Assembly: GCF_000374825.1 (NCBI RefSeq)
Contig: NZ_KB895385.1
Span: 1-64,000 of the forward strand
DNA: 64,000 bases
Direction: 5' to 3'
DNA from: Paenibacillus sanguinis 2301083 = DSM 16941
GTDB lineage: Bacteria > Bacillota > Bacilli > Paenibacillales > Paenibacillaceae
Shown: in pieces, positions 8,359 through 17,001 of the stretch
How the letters are laid out: the number at the start of each line of letters is the position of its first letter
Numbering within the stretch: position 1 is the stretch's first letter
The notes under the pieces: model-generated
Told to the model about the DNA's origin: nothing
Seen by the model: only the letters and a program-made list of their open reading frames with translations
Databases searched by the model: none
Program-made: the position numbers and the translations under genes

Positions 8359-8778
8359 TTAGCCGGAACTATGGTATTTGCGATATTCCTGCATCTCTGT
8401 CACATACGTACGCATAGCCCGCTCAAAGCCGTGATAACGGCGGCCTTGAAATGTCAGCTTCCCCTCATCCCCTTCCGCGCATTGGCCATACTCCAGACCG
8501 GAGACAGCAAACTCCAAACGATCCCCGCTCTCCACCTCGAACGTGAGATAATACTTGGTGTCGGACCGGTTAACCGAAGTATCTGTATCGTGCCGATGGG
8601 TCACCTCGGTGCGCTTGCCGACAATTACAGAGGTTACGCTAAGCACAGGCTGTCTGCTATTACCCAGGCCGCGCAGCAAGCCACCTGCCGCAGTAACTGC
8701 AACCAGGCCCACAAGGATGAATAGCAGAATCGGCAGGCCGCCTTCCATCATTTCGAACATTTCCGTCCAAGGCTGCAT
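8359..8778 (-). CDS. DUF2500 family membrane protein
   Basis: This 139-residue protein has one N-terminal membrane helix (GLPILLFILVGLVAVTAAGGLL). A beta-rich domain with the DUF2500 hallmarks follows: VLSVTSVIVGKRTEV, TKYYLTFEVESGDRLEF, GLEYGQCAEGDEGKLTFQGRRY and GFER. The family is uncharacterised and resembles small OB-like membrane-proximal domains. AAGGAGGG precedes the ATG. It is transcribed alone and is convergent to the flavoprotein gene. Confidence 0.85.
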   Translation of the reverse strand: MQPWTEMFEMMEGGLPILLFILVGLVAVTAAGGLLRGLGNSRQPVLSVTSVIVGKRTEVTHRHDTDTSVNRSDTKYYLTFEVESGDRLEFAVSGLEYGQCAEGDEGKLTFQGRRYHGFERAMRTYVTEMQEYRKYHSSG

Positions 8779-8929
8779 TGAGCTTCATCCCTCCTTACAA
8801 GAGGTAGCGTTTCATGGCTGTCTTTCCCCTCCTCCACTATGTATATGCCTGGCCGGTGAGAAACTTGTTATTCCACATGTCCGGAAAATATGCCACCCTT
8901 GTCCATAAATTTAGGGACAAAACAAAAAA

Positions 8930-8958
8930 ACCTCCAAATCCCGTTTACGGATGGAGGT
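8930..8958 (-). terminator. rho-independent terminator of the small Cys-rich gene
   Basis: ACCTCC (8930-8935) and GGAGGT (8953-8958), with inner pairing of ATCCGT and ACGGGAT, form a hairpin. On the minus strand it is followed by seven T. It lies 32 bases after the stop of the 64-residue gene. Confidence 0.85.
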
Positions 8959-8989
8959 CTAATCGTAATCCAAGCCTGGTCTGATAAAG

Positions 8990-9184
8990 TTAAGCATAGT
9001 ACTGGAACAGCAATTGACGGGTTTCTTCCACACCGTCTGTCTCTCCACTTAATTCAGCGTCAAGTCCTTGTTCCGCCCAGCAAGCCTGACACATTTCCTC
9101 GGTCGTACACAGATGAGCATCTTCACAATTGTAGCAGAATTGAAGGAAGTTGCGGGTTACCGTTTCTTGAGCTGTTGTTTTCAT
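8990..9184 (-). CDS. small Cys-rich protein of unknown function
   Basis: This 64-residue acidic protein has a Cys cluster in its first half (FCYNCEDAHLCTTEEMCQACW): Cys-x2-Cys-x6-Cys-x5-Cys-x2-Cys. The spacing suggests zinc or another metal, or a redox switch. It has an AGGAG ribosome site 8 bases before ATG 9184 and a private terminator, which argues that it is a real gene despite its size. I do not recognise the family. Its C-terminal part (SGETDGVEETRQLLFQYYA) has no motif. Confidence 0.7.
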   Translation of the reverse strand: MKTTAQETVTRNFLQFCYNCEDAHLCTTEEMCQACWAEQGLDAELSGETDGVEETRQLLFQYYA

Positions 9185-9355
9185 AAAGAATACACTCCTG
9201 TCAATTTGTATTGGAGCTTAGCTCCTGGCTTCCGATCTTTATTTATGCTTGGTGTTTCTTACAAGTTAAATATATCACAAAGTCTGAAATAAACAACGTG
9301 ATAAATTTCACAATATGATGAACGTCACAAAATTATTTTTTTCACCTCACCCAAA

Positions 9356-9382
9356 AAGGCATGACAACGGGCGTCATGCCTT
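9356..9382 (-). terminator. rho-independent terminator
   Basis: AAGGCATGAC (9356-9365) and GTCATGCCTT (9373-9382) are exact complements. On the minus strand a TTTTT run follows. It ends the transcript of the Asp-box lipoprotein gene. Confidence 0.8.
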
Positions 9383-9426
9383 CAATAATCTGGATGAATT
9401 TGTTATCGCGAGCATCATTTAATGTA

Positions 9427-10746
9427 TTAAAGGACCTTCCAGCTCTGTCCCCCATCCTTCGTTTGCATCAATAAAGAGCGCTGCTGATCCTCCTTAGCTA
9501 CCAGCAGCCAACCGACGCGTGAAGAGAAGAATTGCAGCTTCACAATTTCGGGGTAGTTCTGTAAAGTGCGCTGTAGCTCCCGACTCTGCGGCAAAGGCTT
9601 CCAATGGCTTCCTTGGTCCGAGGTGTAGTACACTGTGGAGTTAAGAATTGTCCAGCCCTCCTCACTATTCAGGAAGGTTGGAGCAAGAAGTTCATTAATC
9701 CCTTGCTGCCAGGACAGCGCAAATGGGACCAGGGACCAGGTATGCCCGGCATCCTCCGTGAAATAACCGTTGAATTTGGTGGAGTCTTCACGACTACAGC
9801 CAATGGGAACCCAGCCTTCTTGTTTATTCTCTGAAAAGAAGGATATCGTCCCCATGGTAAAGCTGTCACAGCTCGTATATTTATCCCGATCGAAGAACTG
9901 TTCATTCTCCTCCCAGGTTAATCCTCCATCCTCAGTCATAAAGAGCTTAGGATAACCTTCCTCGGTATCTCCGATAAATCCGTGCCGTACACTTGTGAAC
10001 GTTAACGAGAGACTGTTATCGGAAATAGGTTCATCATTTGAGCTTGGAGCCTTGCTGCCGGAAATGCTTAATCCAAAGCCATTGTCCAGTCCTGACGGGT
10101 TCTCGAAGCTTTGCCCTCCATCCTCGGTAACGTATAAAGAATAACGTTCTTCTTCAAGCGAGCTCCCGGTTTCCGAGAGCATCCAGCCGTGAGCCGGGTC
10201 CGTGAAGTACATGGCCGAGACTTCTTTATTCTCCGGGAAGGAATTGACCTTCCACGTCGCACCTCCATCAGTGGTCCGCAACATAATAGTATCCTCAGAG
10301 CCTTTGGGATTGCGTACTATAAATCCATGATTAGGATCCAGGAAAAAAATGTTCTTGCCGTACTCCGGCGTTTCCGCGAACGGCAAGGAAGCGGCGGGCG
10401 ATATATTTGTCCAAGTATTCCCGTTATCCTGCGTCATATATAGTCTCAACTCATTACGGGTGCAGCCCCAGGCCAGACCGGTTGTTGCGCTAAGCAACTG
10501 AAAATCAGTGAGTCGAGTCTGAATCTGGTAACGATTCTTGCCGTCCTCGGCCGGGGCCCGGGAAGAGGCTGTCCCCTTGTTCTCCGCGCCTGGAGGATTA
10601 ATCACTGTAATCGTCTGCCCTTTCTCGGGAGGATCGTCCTGTACCGGTGCGGCGGCCGGAGGCGGTTCGGACGTGCAGGCCGTCATCAACAGCAAACCAC
10701 TGACCAGCGCTGCTCCGGCGAACTTACGCCACATTTTCAAAACCAA
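9427..10746 (-). CDS. lipoprotein with seven Asp-box (BNR/YCF48-like) repeats
   Basis: This protein of 439 residues has a lipoprotein signal (AGAALVSGLLLMTAC, lipidated Cys24) and a Pro/Ala-rich linker. Seven Asp-box turns follow: TQDNGNTW, TTDGGATW, TEDGGQSF, TEDGGLTW, TEDAGHTW, TSDQGSHW and TKDGGQSW. This count predicts a seven-bladed beta-propeller resembling sialidase/YCF48 folds, anchored on the outer face of the membrane. Sialidase catalytic residues were not identified, so a binding or scaffold role is likelier than an enzyme. The start is TTG 10746 (GAGG nearby) or ATG 10734. It is a single-gene unit. Confidence 0.8.
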   Translation of the reverse strand: MVLKMWRKFAGAALVSGLLLMTACTSEPPPAAAPVQDDPPEKGQTITVINPPGAENKGTASSRAPAEDGKNRYQIQTRLTDFQLLSATTGLAWGCTRNELRLYMTQDNGNTWTNISPAASLPFAETPEYGKNIFFLDPNHGFIVRNPKGSEDTIMLRTTDGGATWKVNSFPENKEVSAMYFTDPAHGWMLSETGSSLEEERYSLYVTEDGGQSFENPSGLDNGFGLSISGSKAPSSNDEPISDNSLSLTFTSVRHGFIGDTEEGYPKLFMTEDGGLTWEENEQFFDRDKYTSCDSFTMGTISFFSENKQEGWVPIGCSREDSTKFNGYFTEDAGHTWSLVPFALSWQQGINELLAPTFLNSEEGWTILNSTVYYTSDQGSHWKPLPQSRELQRTLQNYPEIVKLQFFSSRVGWLLVAKEDQQRSLLMQTKDGGQSWKVL

Positions 10747-10831
10747 ACTACCTCACTTTCTACATTAAATTTGATAAAATTTGCTTCGCACATGTTATTA
10801 TAGCATAGCCATTTAGATAGTTATGCTGCGC

Positions 10832-11827
10832 TCATAGCCGGGGGTCATTGTCGAAATTAACAGAAAAGTGCTGCTCCGGCTTGTATACGGCGAATGCATA
10901 ACCTTTACTTTGAAGATACTCAATAATTTGCGGCAGCATAGCCACCGTTTGGGCCTTCTCATGCAATAAGATAACCTCAGTATCTCCTTTTACCTGCCGT
11001 TTGATCTCTTGCAAGATCAACTCCGGCTTTTTTGCATTTTTCCAATCCTTAGAATCTACTGTCCAGTCCCACATTTTGAAGCCCGCCTCCGCGATTTCAT
11101 CGCGAAATTTCTTGTTGACCTCCGGCTTGCTGCCATAAGGTGCTCGAATCAAGGCCGGTGAAGTCCCGATCAATGCCTTAATCATTTCCTGCTCTTTGGT
11201 GAATTCAGCGATGAACTGATCGGCATTCCCGCTCTTATATAGCTTCTTTTTGCTGTGGCTCATGCTGTGCAAGCCGATGTAATGGCCTGCCGCCGCCGCA
11301 TCCTTAACAACTTGCTGATGACCGCTTAACTGGTTGCCAATTACGAAGAAGGTACCATGAATCTGATAATGGTCCATAATTTTCATCAGTGGTTCCGTGT
11401 ATTTCCCGGGGCCGTCATCAAAGGTCAAATATATCGTCTTTTGCGCTTTGGCGGTGTCCGGCTTGTTGACAGGCTCAACAACCGTGTTTGCCGGCTGCTG
11501 AGCTGGCGGTGGAAGCTTGACAGGATCGGAAAAGGAATTTTGCGGTGGTGCAGTAACTGAATTCCCAACTGGCTCAGGCTTGGAGGCAGCGCTGTCGCCT
11601 TCCGGCTTTCCTTCCGAGGCAGACAAATTAGCCGGTATCACTCGTTCAACTAGGTTTTGCCGATTGGGGTTCGGGCTCGATAGTAGCGGAACAAGTGCTG
11701 CTGCAGTTAAAGCCATGGCAGCCAACGACAAGGCCATGGCCGTAATAACGACAAATTTTGCAGAGTGCGTGCGTCTGGAGCGATTTCTGTGTTGTTCTTT
11801 TCTGCTGATGTAAGACGGCATAACCAA
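10832..11827 (-). CDS. membrane-anchored polysaccharide deacetylase
   Basis: This 331-residue protein has a basic N terminus, one membrane helix (FVVITAMALSLAAMALTAAALV) and a Pro/Ser-rich linker of about 75 residues. The C-terminal NodB domain of carbohydrate esterase family 4 shows IYLTFDDGPG (catalytic Asp and metal Asp), HSMSH (metal His pair), LIRAPYG, MWDWTVDSKDW and VILLHE. It should deacetylate N-acetylglucosamine or N-acetylmuramic residues of peptidoglycan or another surface glycan. The start is TTG 11827 with AGAGGA upstream; ATG 11821 is an alternative. Confidence 0.9.
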   Translation of the reverse strand: MVMPSYISRKEQHRNRSRRTHSAKFVVITAMALSLAAMALTAAALVPLLSSPNPNRQNLVERVIPANLSASEGKPEGDSAASKPEPVGNSVTAPPQNSFSDPVKLPPPAQQPANTVVEPVNKPDTAKAQKTIYLTFDDGPGKYTEPLMKIMDHYQIHGTFFVIGNQLSGHQQVVKDAAAAGHYIGLHSMSHSKKKLYKSGNADQFIAEFTKEQEMIKALIGTSPALIRAPYGSKPEVNKKFRDEIAEAGFKMWDWTVDSKDWKNAKKPELILQEIKRQVKGDTEVILLHEKAQTVAMLPQIIEYLQSKGYAFAVYKPEQHFSVNFDNDPRL

Positions 11828-12144
11828 TCACCGGATTCCTCTCTCTCTTAATCTCTATGTAATAGAATAATATAAATAGAGAGCTTCATCCTTACAGAAT
11901 CGTTAATCTGTGGTTACAAAGTAATAACAAAATTACTGGCATTTTTATAGTTTACATAACATTTATTATGTATATTTTTATCTCAAAAATGAAAATCCGC
12001 TATTTTACTTTAAATTGGGGGTACTTATGGAGTAAAATGAGAATTGGAACAAAAAAGCATTTCTCTTCGGCTAGTAACGAGGTTAATAATCTCTGTATTA
12101 GCGTAATCTAAAATTTGCAGAATACTACCCTAGGAGATGAGAAC
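11828..12144. other. 317-bp intergenic region upstream of ldh
   Basis: This AT-rich stretch lies between the divergent deacetylase and ldh genes. It holds the palindrome at 11953-11972 and short A/T runs. No small reading frame or RNA fold was recognised. The ldh promoter probably lies in the downstream half, but no clear -35/-10 pair was assigned. Confidence 0.5.
11953..11972. promoter_or_regulatory. palindrome TACATAA-N6-TTATGTA, candidate operator
   Basis: A perfect 7-bp inverted repeat with a 6-base spacer lies 173 bases upstream of ldh. The core ACATAAC...TTATGT, with the same spacing, recurs at 15004-15021. It is not a Rex or Fnr consensus that I recognise. Confidence 0.45.
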
Positions 12145-13071
12145 ATGAAGAACAAATTACGTTCCAGTCGGGTCGTCATTATTGGAACCGGAGCAGTAGG
12201 ATCCACGACAGCGTATACCCTGCTGCTGCGAGAGCGTATTTCAGAGCTTGTACTAATTGATGCCAATAAGGAAAAAGCGCTTGGAGAAGCCTTGGATATG
12301 AATCATGGATTGCCCTTCACCGGCGGAGTCAAGCTTTGGGCAGGAGATTATAGCGATTGTGCCGATGCCGATGTCATTGTTATTGCCGCCGGCGCTTCCC
12401 AGCGTCCCGGAGAGACAAGAATCGATCTGCTGAAGCGCAATGCCGATATTTTCGATAGCATTATTCAGAACATTGTGAAATACAATGATCATGCCGTCAT
12501 CCTGGTGGCTACAAATCCCGTGGACATTTTATCTTATGTGACCTTGAAGAAAAGCGGCTTCCCCTCCAATCGCGTTATCGGTTCAGGTACGCTGCTCGAC
12601 AGCGCTCGGTTCCGCTATTTGATCGGACAAAACAAGAAGATCAATCCGCGTAGCATTCACGCTCACATTATCGGGGAACATGGCGATTCTGAGCTTCCGC
12701 TCTGGAGCTTGGCTAACGTGGCTGGCATAGGGCTTGAGTTCTCGCCGGAGGATCAGAAAGAAATATTTAACAGCACAAAAAACGCTGCATATGAAATCAT
12801 CAATGCCAAGGGGGCAACCTCCTATGCCATCGCACTCGCACTGGACCGGATCATTGTCTCCATTCTGCAAAATGAAGCCTCCGTGCTGAACGTCTCTACA
12901 TTATTGAAGGATTACAACGGGGTATCTGACGTTTATCTAGGCGTACCAAGCATTGTGGATCGCAGTGGGGTTCGCGAAGTGCTGGATCTGCAGCTTAGTG
13001 ATGAGGAGCTGGCACAATTCCACGCGTCGGCGAACAAGCTAAAGGCCGAAATCGCCAAGCTAGAGCTATAG
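12145..13071 (+). CDS. ldh: L-lactate dehydrogenase
   Basis: This 308-residue NAD-dependent enzyme interconverts pyruvate and L-lactate in fermentation. The Rossmann motif is IIGTGAVGSTTAY. The substrate loop ASQRPGETR carries Gln86 rather than the Arg of malate dehydrogenase. The catalytic His179 lies in IIGEHGDSE, and GSGTLLDSARFR is the usual LDH region. The start at 12145 is chosen for AGGAGATGAGAAC; a start at 12115 would lack a ribosome site. It is a single-gene unit with a terminator at 13080-13128. Confidence 0.95.
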   Translation: MKNKLRSSRVVIIGTGAVGSTTAYTLLLRERISELVLIDANKEKALGEALDMNHGLPFTGGVKLWAGDYSDCADADVIVIAAGASQRPGETRIDLLKRNADIFDSIIQNIVKYNDHAVILVATNPVDILSYVTLKKSGFPSNRVIGSGTLLDSARFRYLIGQNKKINPRSIHAHIIGEHGDSELPLWSLANVAGIGLEFSPEDQKEIFNSTKNAAYEIINAKGATSYAIALALDRIIVSILQNEASVLNVSTLLKDYNGVSDVYLGVPSIVDRSGVREVLDLQLSDEELAQFHASANKLKAEIAKLEL

Positions 13072-13079
13072 ATATATAC

Positions 13080-13128
13080 AAAGAACCATCACGAGCACTT
13101 ATTAAAGAAGTGGTTGTGATGGTTCTTT
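13080..13128 (+). terminator. rho-independent terminator of ldh
   Basis: AAAGAACCATCAC (13080-13092) pairs exactly with GTGATGGTTCTTT (13116-13128), ending in a T run. Confidence 0.85.
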
Positions 13129-13250
13129 TGATATCTTGCACTCTAAAGTTTAACCCACTCAAGAGCAAAGTTCAGACCATAATTAATGAGATTAATCAAT
13201 AAAATTCACCTGATTAATCATCTTCAAAAAAGAGCATATTCACCGTACCT

Positions 13251-14348
13251 TTAGAATGGCGGCAGCATGTCGTCGTCTTCCTCAGGCAGTTTCTTCTCCA
13301 GCAAACGCTGAGCGACTCGATCAAAGGGCTCGGGCTGTAACAACTCCACGGGTGAGAAGGCCTTGTCAAATGTGAAGGAATCCCCTTCAAGGATAACTGC
13401 ATACCGCCCGTTTAATCGAGCGATATGAATCTGATCGCCAAAATCGGCCAGCCGCCCCTTCACCAGCGTATCACCAATACGGAATTTTAGCTCAATTTCC
13501 GGCTTAATCTCAATAATGCGTTCCGCCGCCTCATACACCTGCTCAGGCTCCCATTTATCCTGAATATCCCGCTTCTCGCTGGCCGCCCAGAGCTCTAACT
13601 CCTTTTCGACTTGCTGACGCTCTTCCCCGCTTTCATCGGGCCATTTGGTTTCTACAAAGGTCTGGACGTACTCCAGCACCTGCTCGTTAACCATTTCGGG
13701 GATGGACAGCTCGTAGGTAACGAAGCGAAGGAAGTCCTCAAAATATTTGGCGTGGGAGGATTGGTGAATCTTTAGCTCCCATTCGTCAACCAACCCCTCT
13801 TCCTCCATATACGGATATTGAATGGACTTCATGTTCCTGGCACTGATGGCCATCTCCACCTGGCTGATCAAGCTTCGCTCGTCGGAGATACGGGCAATCT
13901 TGGGCTCAAAGTCGCATTTCAGCACGAAGATAAATGGCGGTTCCGAATAATTGTCCAGATCGGCCTGGACGACGATCAAGGCGCCGCCACGAACCGCACT
14001 TGCGTCAAGATAACCTCGAACGAGATCATCGCAAGCATTTTTATAGTCTTCCTTGTTATCTGCCGCCCGCAATCGAGCAAACATGTTGAAGTTGGGATTG
14101 CTATCAAGCTCATACCCTGGCTCAACGATAAAACGGCCAATCTTCGTTGGCGCTTGTTCAACGGCGGGATTTTTATCTACCTTGCGCTTGGCAATCCGCT
14201 TGAATTCACCGTCCAAAAACAGCTTGATTTCACTGTCCAGATATTCATAACCGTCCAGTGTTTGATAATGCTTGTAGCTTTTTCCCTGGCCCTCCTTGCC
14301 CTCAGCCTGTATAACAAAAAAAGACAAGTGCTTAACACTAAATTTCAT
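13251..14348 (-). CDS. uncharacterised protein, possibly DUF3900-like
   Basis: This soluble 365-residue protein is rich in charged residues. Distinct segments are LSFFVIQAEGKEGQG near the N terminus, GGALIVVQADLDNYSEPPFIFVLKCDFEPKIA in the middle and an acidic tail (PEEDDDMLPPF). The general plan recalls nucleoid-associated YejK-like or DUF3900 proteins, but I cannot assign it firmly. ATG 14348 is chosen for AAAGGAG nine bases upstream; a longer frame from 14381 lacks a site. It lies 38 bases downstream of the CBS-pair gene and is probably cotranscribed with it. Confidence 0.6.
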   Translation of the reverse strand: MKFSVKHLSFFVIQAEGKEGQGKSYKHYQTLDGYEYLDSEIKLFLDGEFKRIAKRKVDKNPAVEQAPTKIGRFIVEPGYELDSNPNFNMFARLRAADNKEDYKNACDDLVRGYLDASAVRGGALIVVQADLDNYSEPPFIFVLKCDFEPKIARISDERSLISQVEMAISARNMKSIQYPYMEEEGLVDEWELKIHQSSHAKYFEDFLRFVTYELSIPEMVNEQVLEYVQTFVETKWPDESGEERQQVEKELELWAASEKRDIQDKWEPEQVYEAAERIIEIKPEIELKFRIGDTLVKGRLADFGDQIHIARLNGRYAVILEGDSFTFDKAFSPVELLQPEPFDRVAQRLLEKKLPEEDDDMLPPF

Positions 14349-14386
14349 TGTTGCGTAGCTCCTTTGAAGTGACGTTTCCAATTAAA

Positions 14387-14842
14387 TTACAGCAAGGATT
14401 TGAAGGAATGTCTAATCACATCCCCGCGGCTGATGATGCCAACCAAGACTCCATTGCGCTCCACGGGCAGCTTCTTGATCTGCTTTTTCCCCAGGATTGC
14501 CGCGATATTCTCTAATTCTTCATCCCATGAAACTTTGATGACCTTCCTCTTGCCGATTTCCATTACGTTGAGATCCAGCAAACGTTTTGCCCGCTGCTCG
14601 AAGGCTTCTGAATCTCCCTCGAATACGGCTACATAGTAGAATGAATCCACAACCACATCCCGGTGCTTGCCGATATAGCGCATAATGTCTCCATCACTGA
14701 TGTATGACACGATTTCATTCCGTTCATTAACAATGGGAAGACCGCTGATCCGGTGCTCCATAAACCTCTCGATTACCGACCGGACTGTATCGCTCTCTTT
14801 GACCTTATATACCTGCTTGATCATAATTTCATGGGCCTGCAT
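14387..14842 (-). CDS. CBS-domain pair protein
   Basis: This 151-residue protein consists of two CBS motifs. The first is IMIKQVYKVKESDTVRSVIERFMEHRISGLPIVNERNEIVSYISDGDIMRYI. The second is VIKVSWDEELENIAAILGKKQIKKLPVERNGVLVGIISRGDVIRH. The insert between them is longer than usual (about 35 residues). Stand-alone CBS pairs bind adenine nucleotides or cyclic di-AMP and act as energy or nucleotide sensors. ATG 14842 is preferred over GTG 14848 because AAGGGGG then has normal spacing. It is the first gene of a two-gene unit. Confidence 0.88.
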   Translation of the reverse strand: MQAHEIMIKQVYKVKESDTVRSVIERFMEHRISGLPIVNERNEIVSYISDGDIMRYIGKHRDVVVDSFYYVAVFEGDSEAFEQRAKRLLDLNVMEIGKRKVIKVSWDEELENIAAILGKKQIKKLPVERNGVLVGIISRGDVIRHSFKSLL

Positions 14843-15003
14843 AGCCACATCCCCCTTATCTATTGGAATTATACAACGACACGACAGCTTGTCAAATGAC
14901 TTATGAGGTAATCATTTTTCTCCGCATCCATGCTGTGGTACGATAGGTTTATATCTGTCAGCATTGCTTCACATAAATAAGGCAATGCAAACAGGAGTAG
15001 TTT

Positions 15004-15021
15004 ACATAACAATGATTATGT
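15004..15021. promoter_or_regulatory. palindrome ACATAA-N6-TTATGT, candidate operator
   Basis: A perfect 6-bp inverted repeat with a 6-base spacer lies 25 bases before the spermidine-synthase-like start, just upstream of its ribosome site. It shares TTTACATAACA and ATTATGT with the site at 11953-11972 in front of ldh. Confidence 0.45.
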
Positions 15022-15045
15022 TCGATTGCAAGGAGGATGCAAACT

Positions 15046-15702
15046 ATGAATCATGTAGATTGTCCCGCCCAAGTTATTGAACGGGCTACTACGTCCCGCG
15101 GCGAAATTCAGCTGCAACGCAGAGGCGAGTATTTTGAAGTCATCAGCAATGGTACATTTCTGATGGCGACTTATAATGGAGAATCGGAGCGATTGTTGGT
15201 TCGCCGCGCGCTGCAGTTGGCCTCCCGGAAGGATAGGGTGCTGATCGGCGGGCTGGGGGTAGGCTTTTCATTGCAGGAAGCCTTGCTTGATCCAAAGGTT
15301 CAGGAAGTTACTGTCGTTGAAATTGAGGATAAGATTATTGAATGGAACCGGACCATTCTGGCCGAGGTGTCGGGGCAAGCCTTGATCCACCCCAAGACCC
15401 GATTGATTCAAGCTGATTTAGTCGCCTGGCTGCGAGAAACCCGGGAAACCTTTGATCTGATATGTCTGGACATTGATAATGGTCCGGATTGGAGAGTATT
15501 TGACGGCAATGCTTCATTATATGACGTTGAAGGCTTAACTGCACTCCGTTCCCGACTGCGTGAAGGCGGATGCCTGTCCTTCTGGAGCGCAACTCCTTCT
15601 CCTGAATTCGCCGCACAGCTGGAAGAATTTTTTGGACGAGTGGAAACTTGCGAGGTGCCGCAGGCCCATGGCGAACCGGATTATATTTTCCTGGTCCGTT
15701 AG
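15046..15702 (+). CDS. spermidine synthase-like methyltransferase-fold protein
   Basis: This 218-residue protein has the Rossmann core of polyamine aminopropyltransferases: VLIGGLGVGFSLQEAL (SAM/dcSAM loop), VTVVEIEDKIIEWNR (acidic residue at the end of strand 2) and FDLICLDIDNGPDW. It is shorter than true SpeE (about 275 residues) and lacks the usual N-terminal beta domain. A real aminopropyl transfer activity is therefore uncertain, and annotation as spermidine synthase would overreach. ATG 15046 is chosen (AAGGAGG with nine-base spacing); ATG 15037 abuts the site. Confidence 0.75.
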   Translation: MNHVDCPAQVIERATTSRGEIQLQRRGEYFEVISNGTFLMATYNGESERLLVRRALQLASRKDRVLIGGLGVGFSLQEALLDPKVQEVTVVEIEDKIIEWNRTILAEVSGQALIHPKTRLIQADLVAWLRETRETFDLICLDIDNGPDWRVFDGNASLYDVEGLTALRSRLREGGCLSFWSATPSPEFAAQLEEFFGRVETCEVPQAHGEPDYIFLVR

Positions 15703-15772
15703 CGAGTGTATGACTATACCGGCCGCAAGCTCCTCATCATTCACTAAGCTTTTAGATTGGAGGGGGTACAAA

Positions 15773-16858
15773 TTGAAAATACAAAGGGTCATCGACCGCA
15801 AGAAGCTGGATGAGAAGGTGCTTAGCCTGCCTTGGTTCATCCAGCAGTTTATCGACTACAAGCTACCCGATCTCTCCCCTTCCACTTTGCTGGAATACGT
15901 TCGGGATTATGAGCAATTTCTGAGCTGGCTGCGGGCAGAAGGACTGACCTCCGCTGAGAAGAATGCGGATATCACTCTGCTGGATCTGGAGACATTGCAC
16001 ATGGAGAACATCGTGGGCTACCGTCTGCATTTAACGACCCGCACGGAAGGGACGAACTCTAAAATTACCGTATCGCGAAAAATGTCCTCCCTGCGCTCCT
16101 TGTTCCACTATTTGAGCCAGATTGCCGAGGATGAGCATTTCTATCCTTTACTCAAGCGCAATATTATGGCCAAGGTAGAGATCAAGCGAATTCACAAGCC
16201 GAAAGACACTGCTGCCAAGCTAAAAGGAAAGATTCTGGAGGAGGGCGAACTGATCGAGTTTATTGCCTACGTTGCTGAAGGATATGGTCAGGATATCGTC
16301 AACAATAAGCAAGCACTCTACGCGTATAAGCTAAACAGAGAGCGTGATGCCTGCATCGTCAGCCTGATTCTGAATTCCGGGCTCCGCGTGTCCGAAGTTG
16401 TTAATCTCAATATAGATGATCTGGATCTGGCCAATAAACTAATTTATGTCTACCGTAAAGGAAATAATGATGAGACCTTCAAAACTCCCGTGTACTTCCG
16501 CGAGCAGTCCAGGGAGGACCTCGCCGCTTATCTCGTCCTGCGACAGGAGCGATACCATGCGCCCAAACGGGAAAAGGCCCTTTTCGTCGCCATTCCCAAC
16601 GGCCAGAAGGAAGGCAAGCGCATGACCAAACGGGCTATGCAGGCAATGATTATCAAATACGCCAAGCGCTTTGGCAAGCCGTACCTGACGATTCATAAGC
16701 TCCGGCATTCCTTTGCCACGGACTATTACTTGCAAAATGATATCTATAAAACCAAAGAACAGCTTGGACATGCTTCCACAGAAACGACCGAGGTATATGC
16801 CCATCTTACCGACAAGACCATGTCTGAGGCTATTGAGCGCCGGGTTGATGGCAATTAG
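15773..16858 (+). CDS. xerS: tyrosine recombinase, XerS type
   Basis: This 361-residue recombinase begins at TTG 15773 after GGAGGGGG. The N-terminal core-binding SAM-like domain (LSPSTLLEYVRDYEQFLSWLRAEG ... SRKMSSLRSLFHYLSQI) precedes a catalytic domain with the full tetrad: Arg205 in NSGLRVSEV, His308 and Arg311 in HKLRHSF, His333 in QLGHAS, and nucleophile Tyr342 in TEVYAHL. Length and the N-terminal PWFIQQFIDYKLPDLSPSTLLEYVRDY region match XerS-type proteins, which resolve chromosome dimers at dif sites in some Bacillota. No phage or plasmid genes adjoin it, which supports a housekeeping role. No dif-like site was recognised here. Confidence 0.8.
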   Translation: MKIQRVIDRKKLDEKVLSLPWFIQQFIDYKLPDLSPSTLLEYVRDYEQFLSWLRAEGLTSAEKNADITLLDLETLHMENIVGYRLHLTTRTEGTNSKITVSRKMSSLRSLFHYLSQIAEDEHFYPLLKRNIMAKVEIKRIHKPKDTAAKLKGKILEEGELIEFIAYVAEGYGQDIVNNKQALYAYKLNRERDACIVSLILNSGLRVSEVVNLNIDDLDLANKLIYVYRKGNNDETFKTPVYFREQSREDLAAYLVLRQERYHAPKREKALFVAIPNGQKEGKRMTKRAMQAMIIKYAKRFGKPYLTIHKLRHSFATDYYLQNDIYKTKEQLGHASTETTEVYAHLTDKTMSEAIERRVDGN

Positions 16859-16900
16859 CACGTAACACTAGAATTACTAACTATTTCAGTGAAAAAAAGA

Positions 16901-16941
16901 ACAGCAGCCTAAAGATCTCCATCAGATCGTCACGCTGCTGT
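16901..16941. terminator. bidirectional terminator
   Basis: ACAGCAGC (16901-16908) pairs with GCTGCTGT (16934-16941), with inner GATC pairing and a CTTT run. It lies between the convergent xerS and LpdD-like genes. Confidence 0.7.
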
Positions 16942-17001
16942 CTTTGGCTTTATTAGCATGGATAGGGGAAATCGAGGTTTGGTTGTCCTTCCTTGCCGCG
17001 C

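Noticed and set aside
15560-15772. N-terminal extension of the XerS-like gene
   Set aside because: It overlaps the upstream gene in another frame; a TTG with GGAGGGGG at the right spacing lies at 15773.
15773-16858. phage or island integrase
   Set aside because: Length and sequence fit XerS, and no tRNA, att site or phage genes are nearby.
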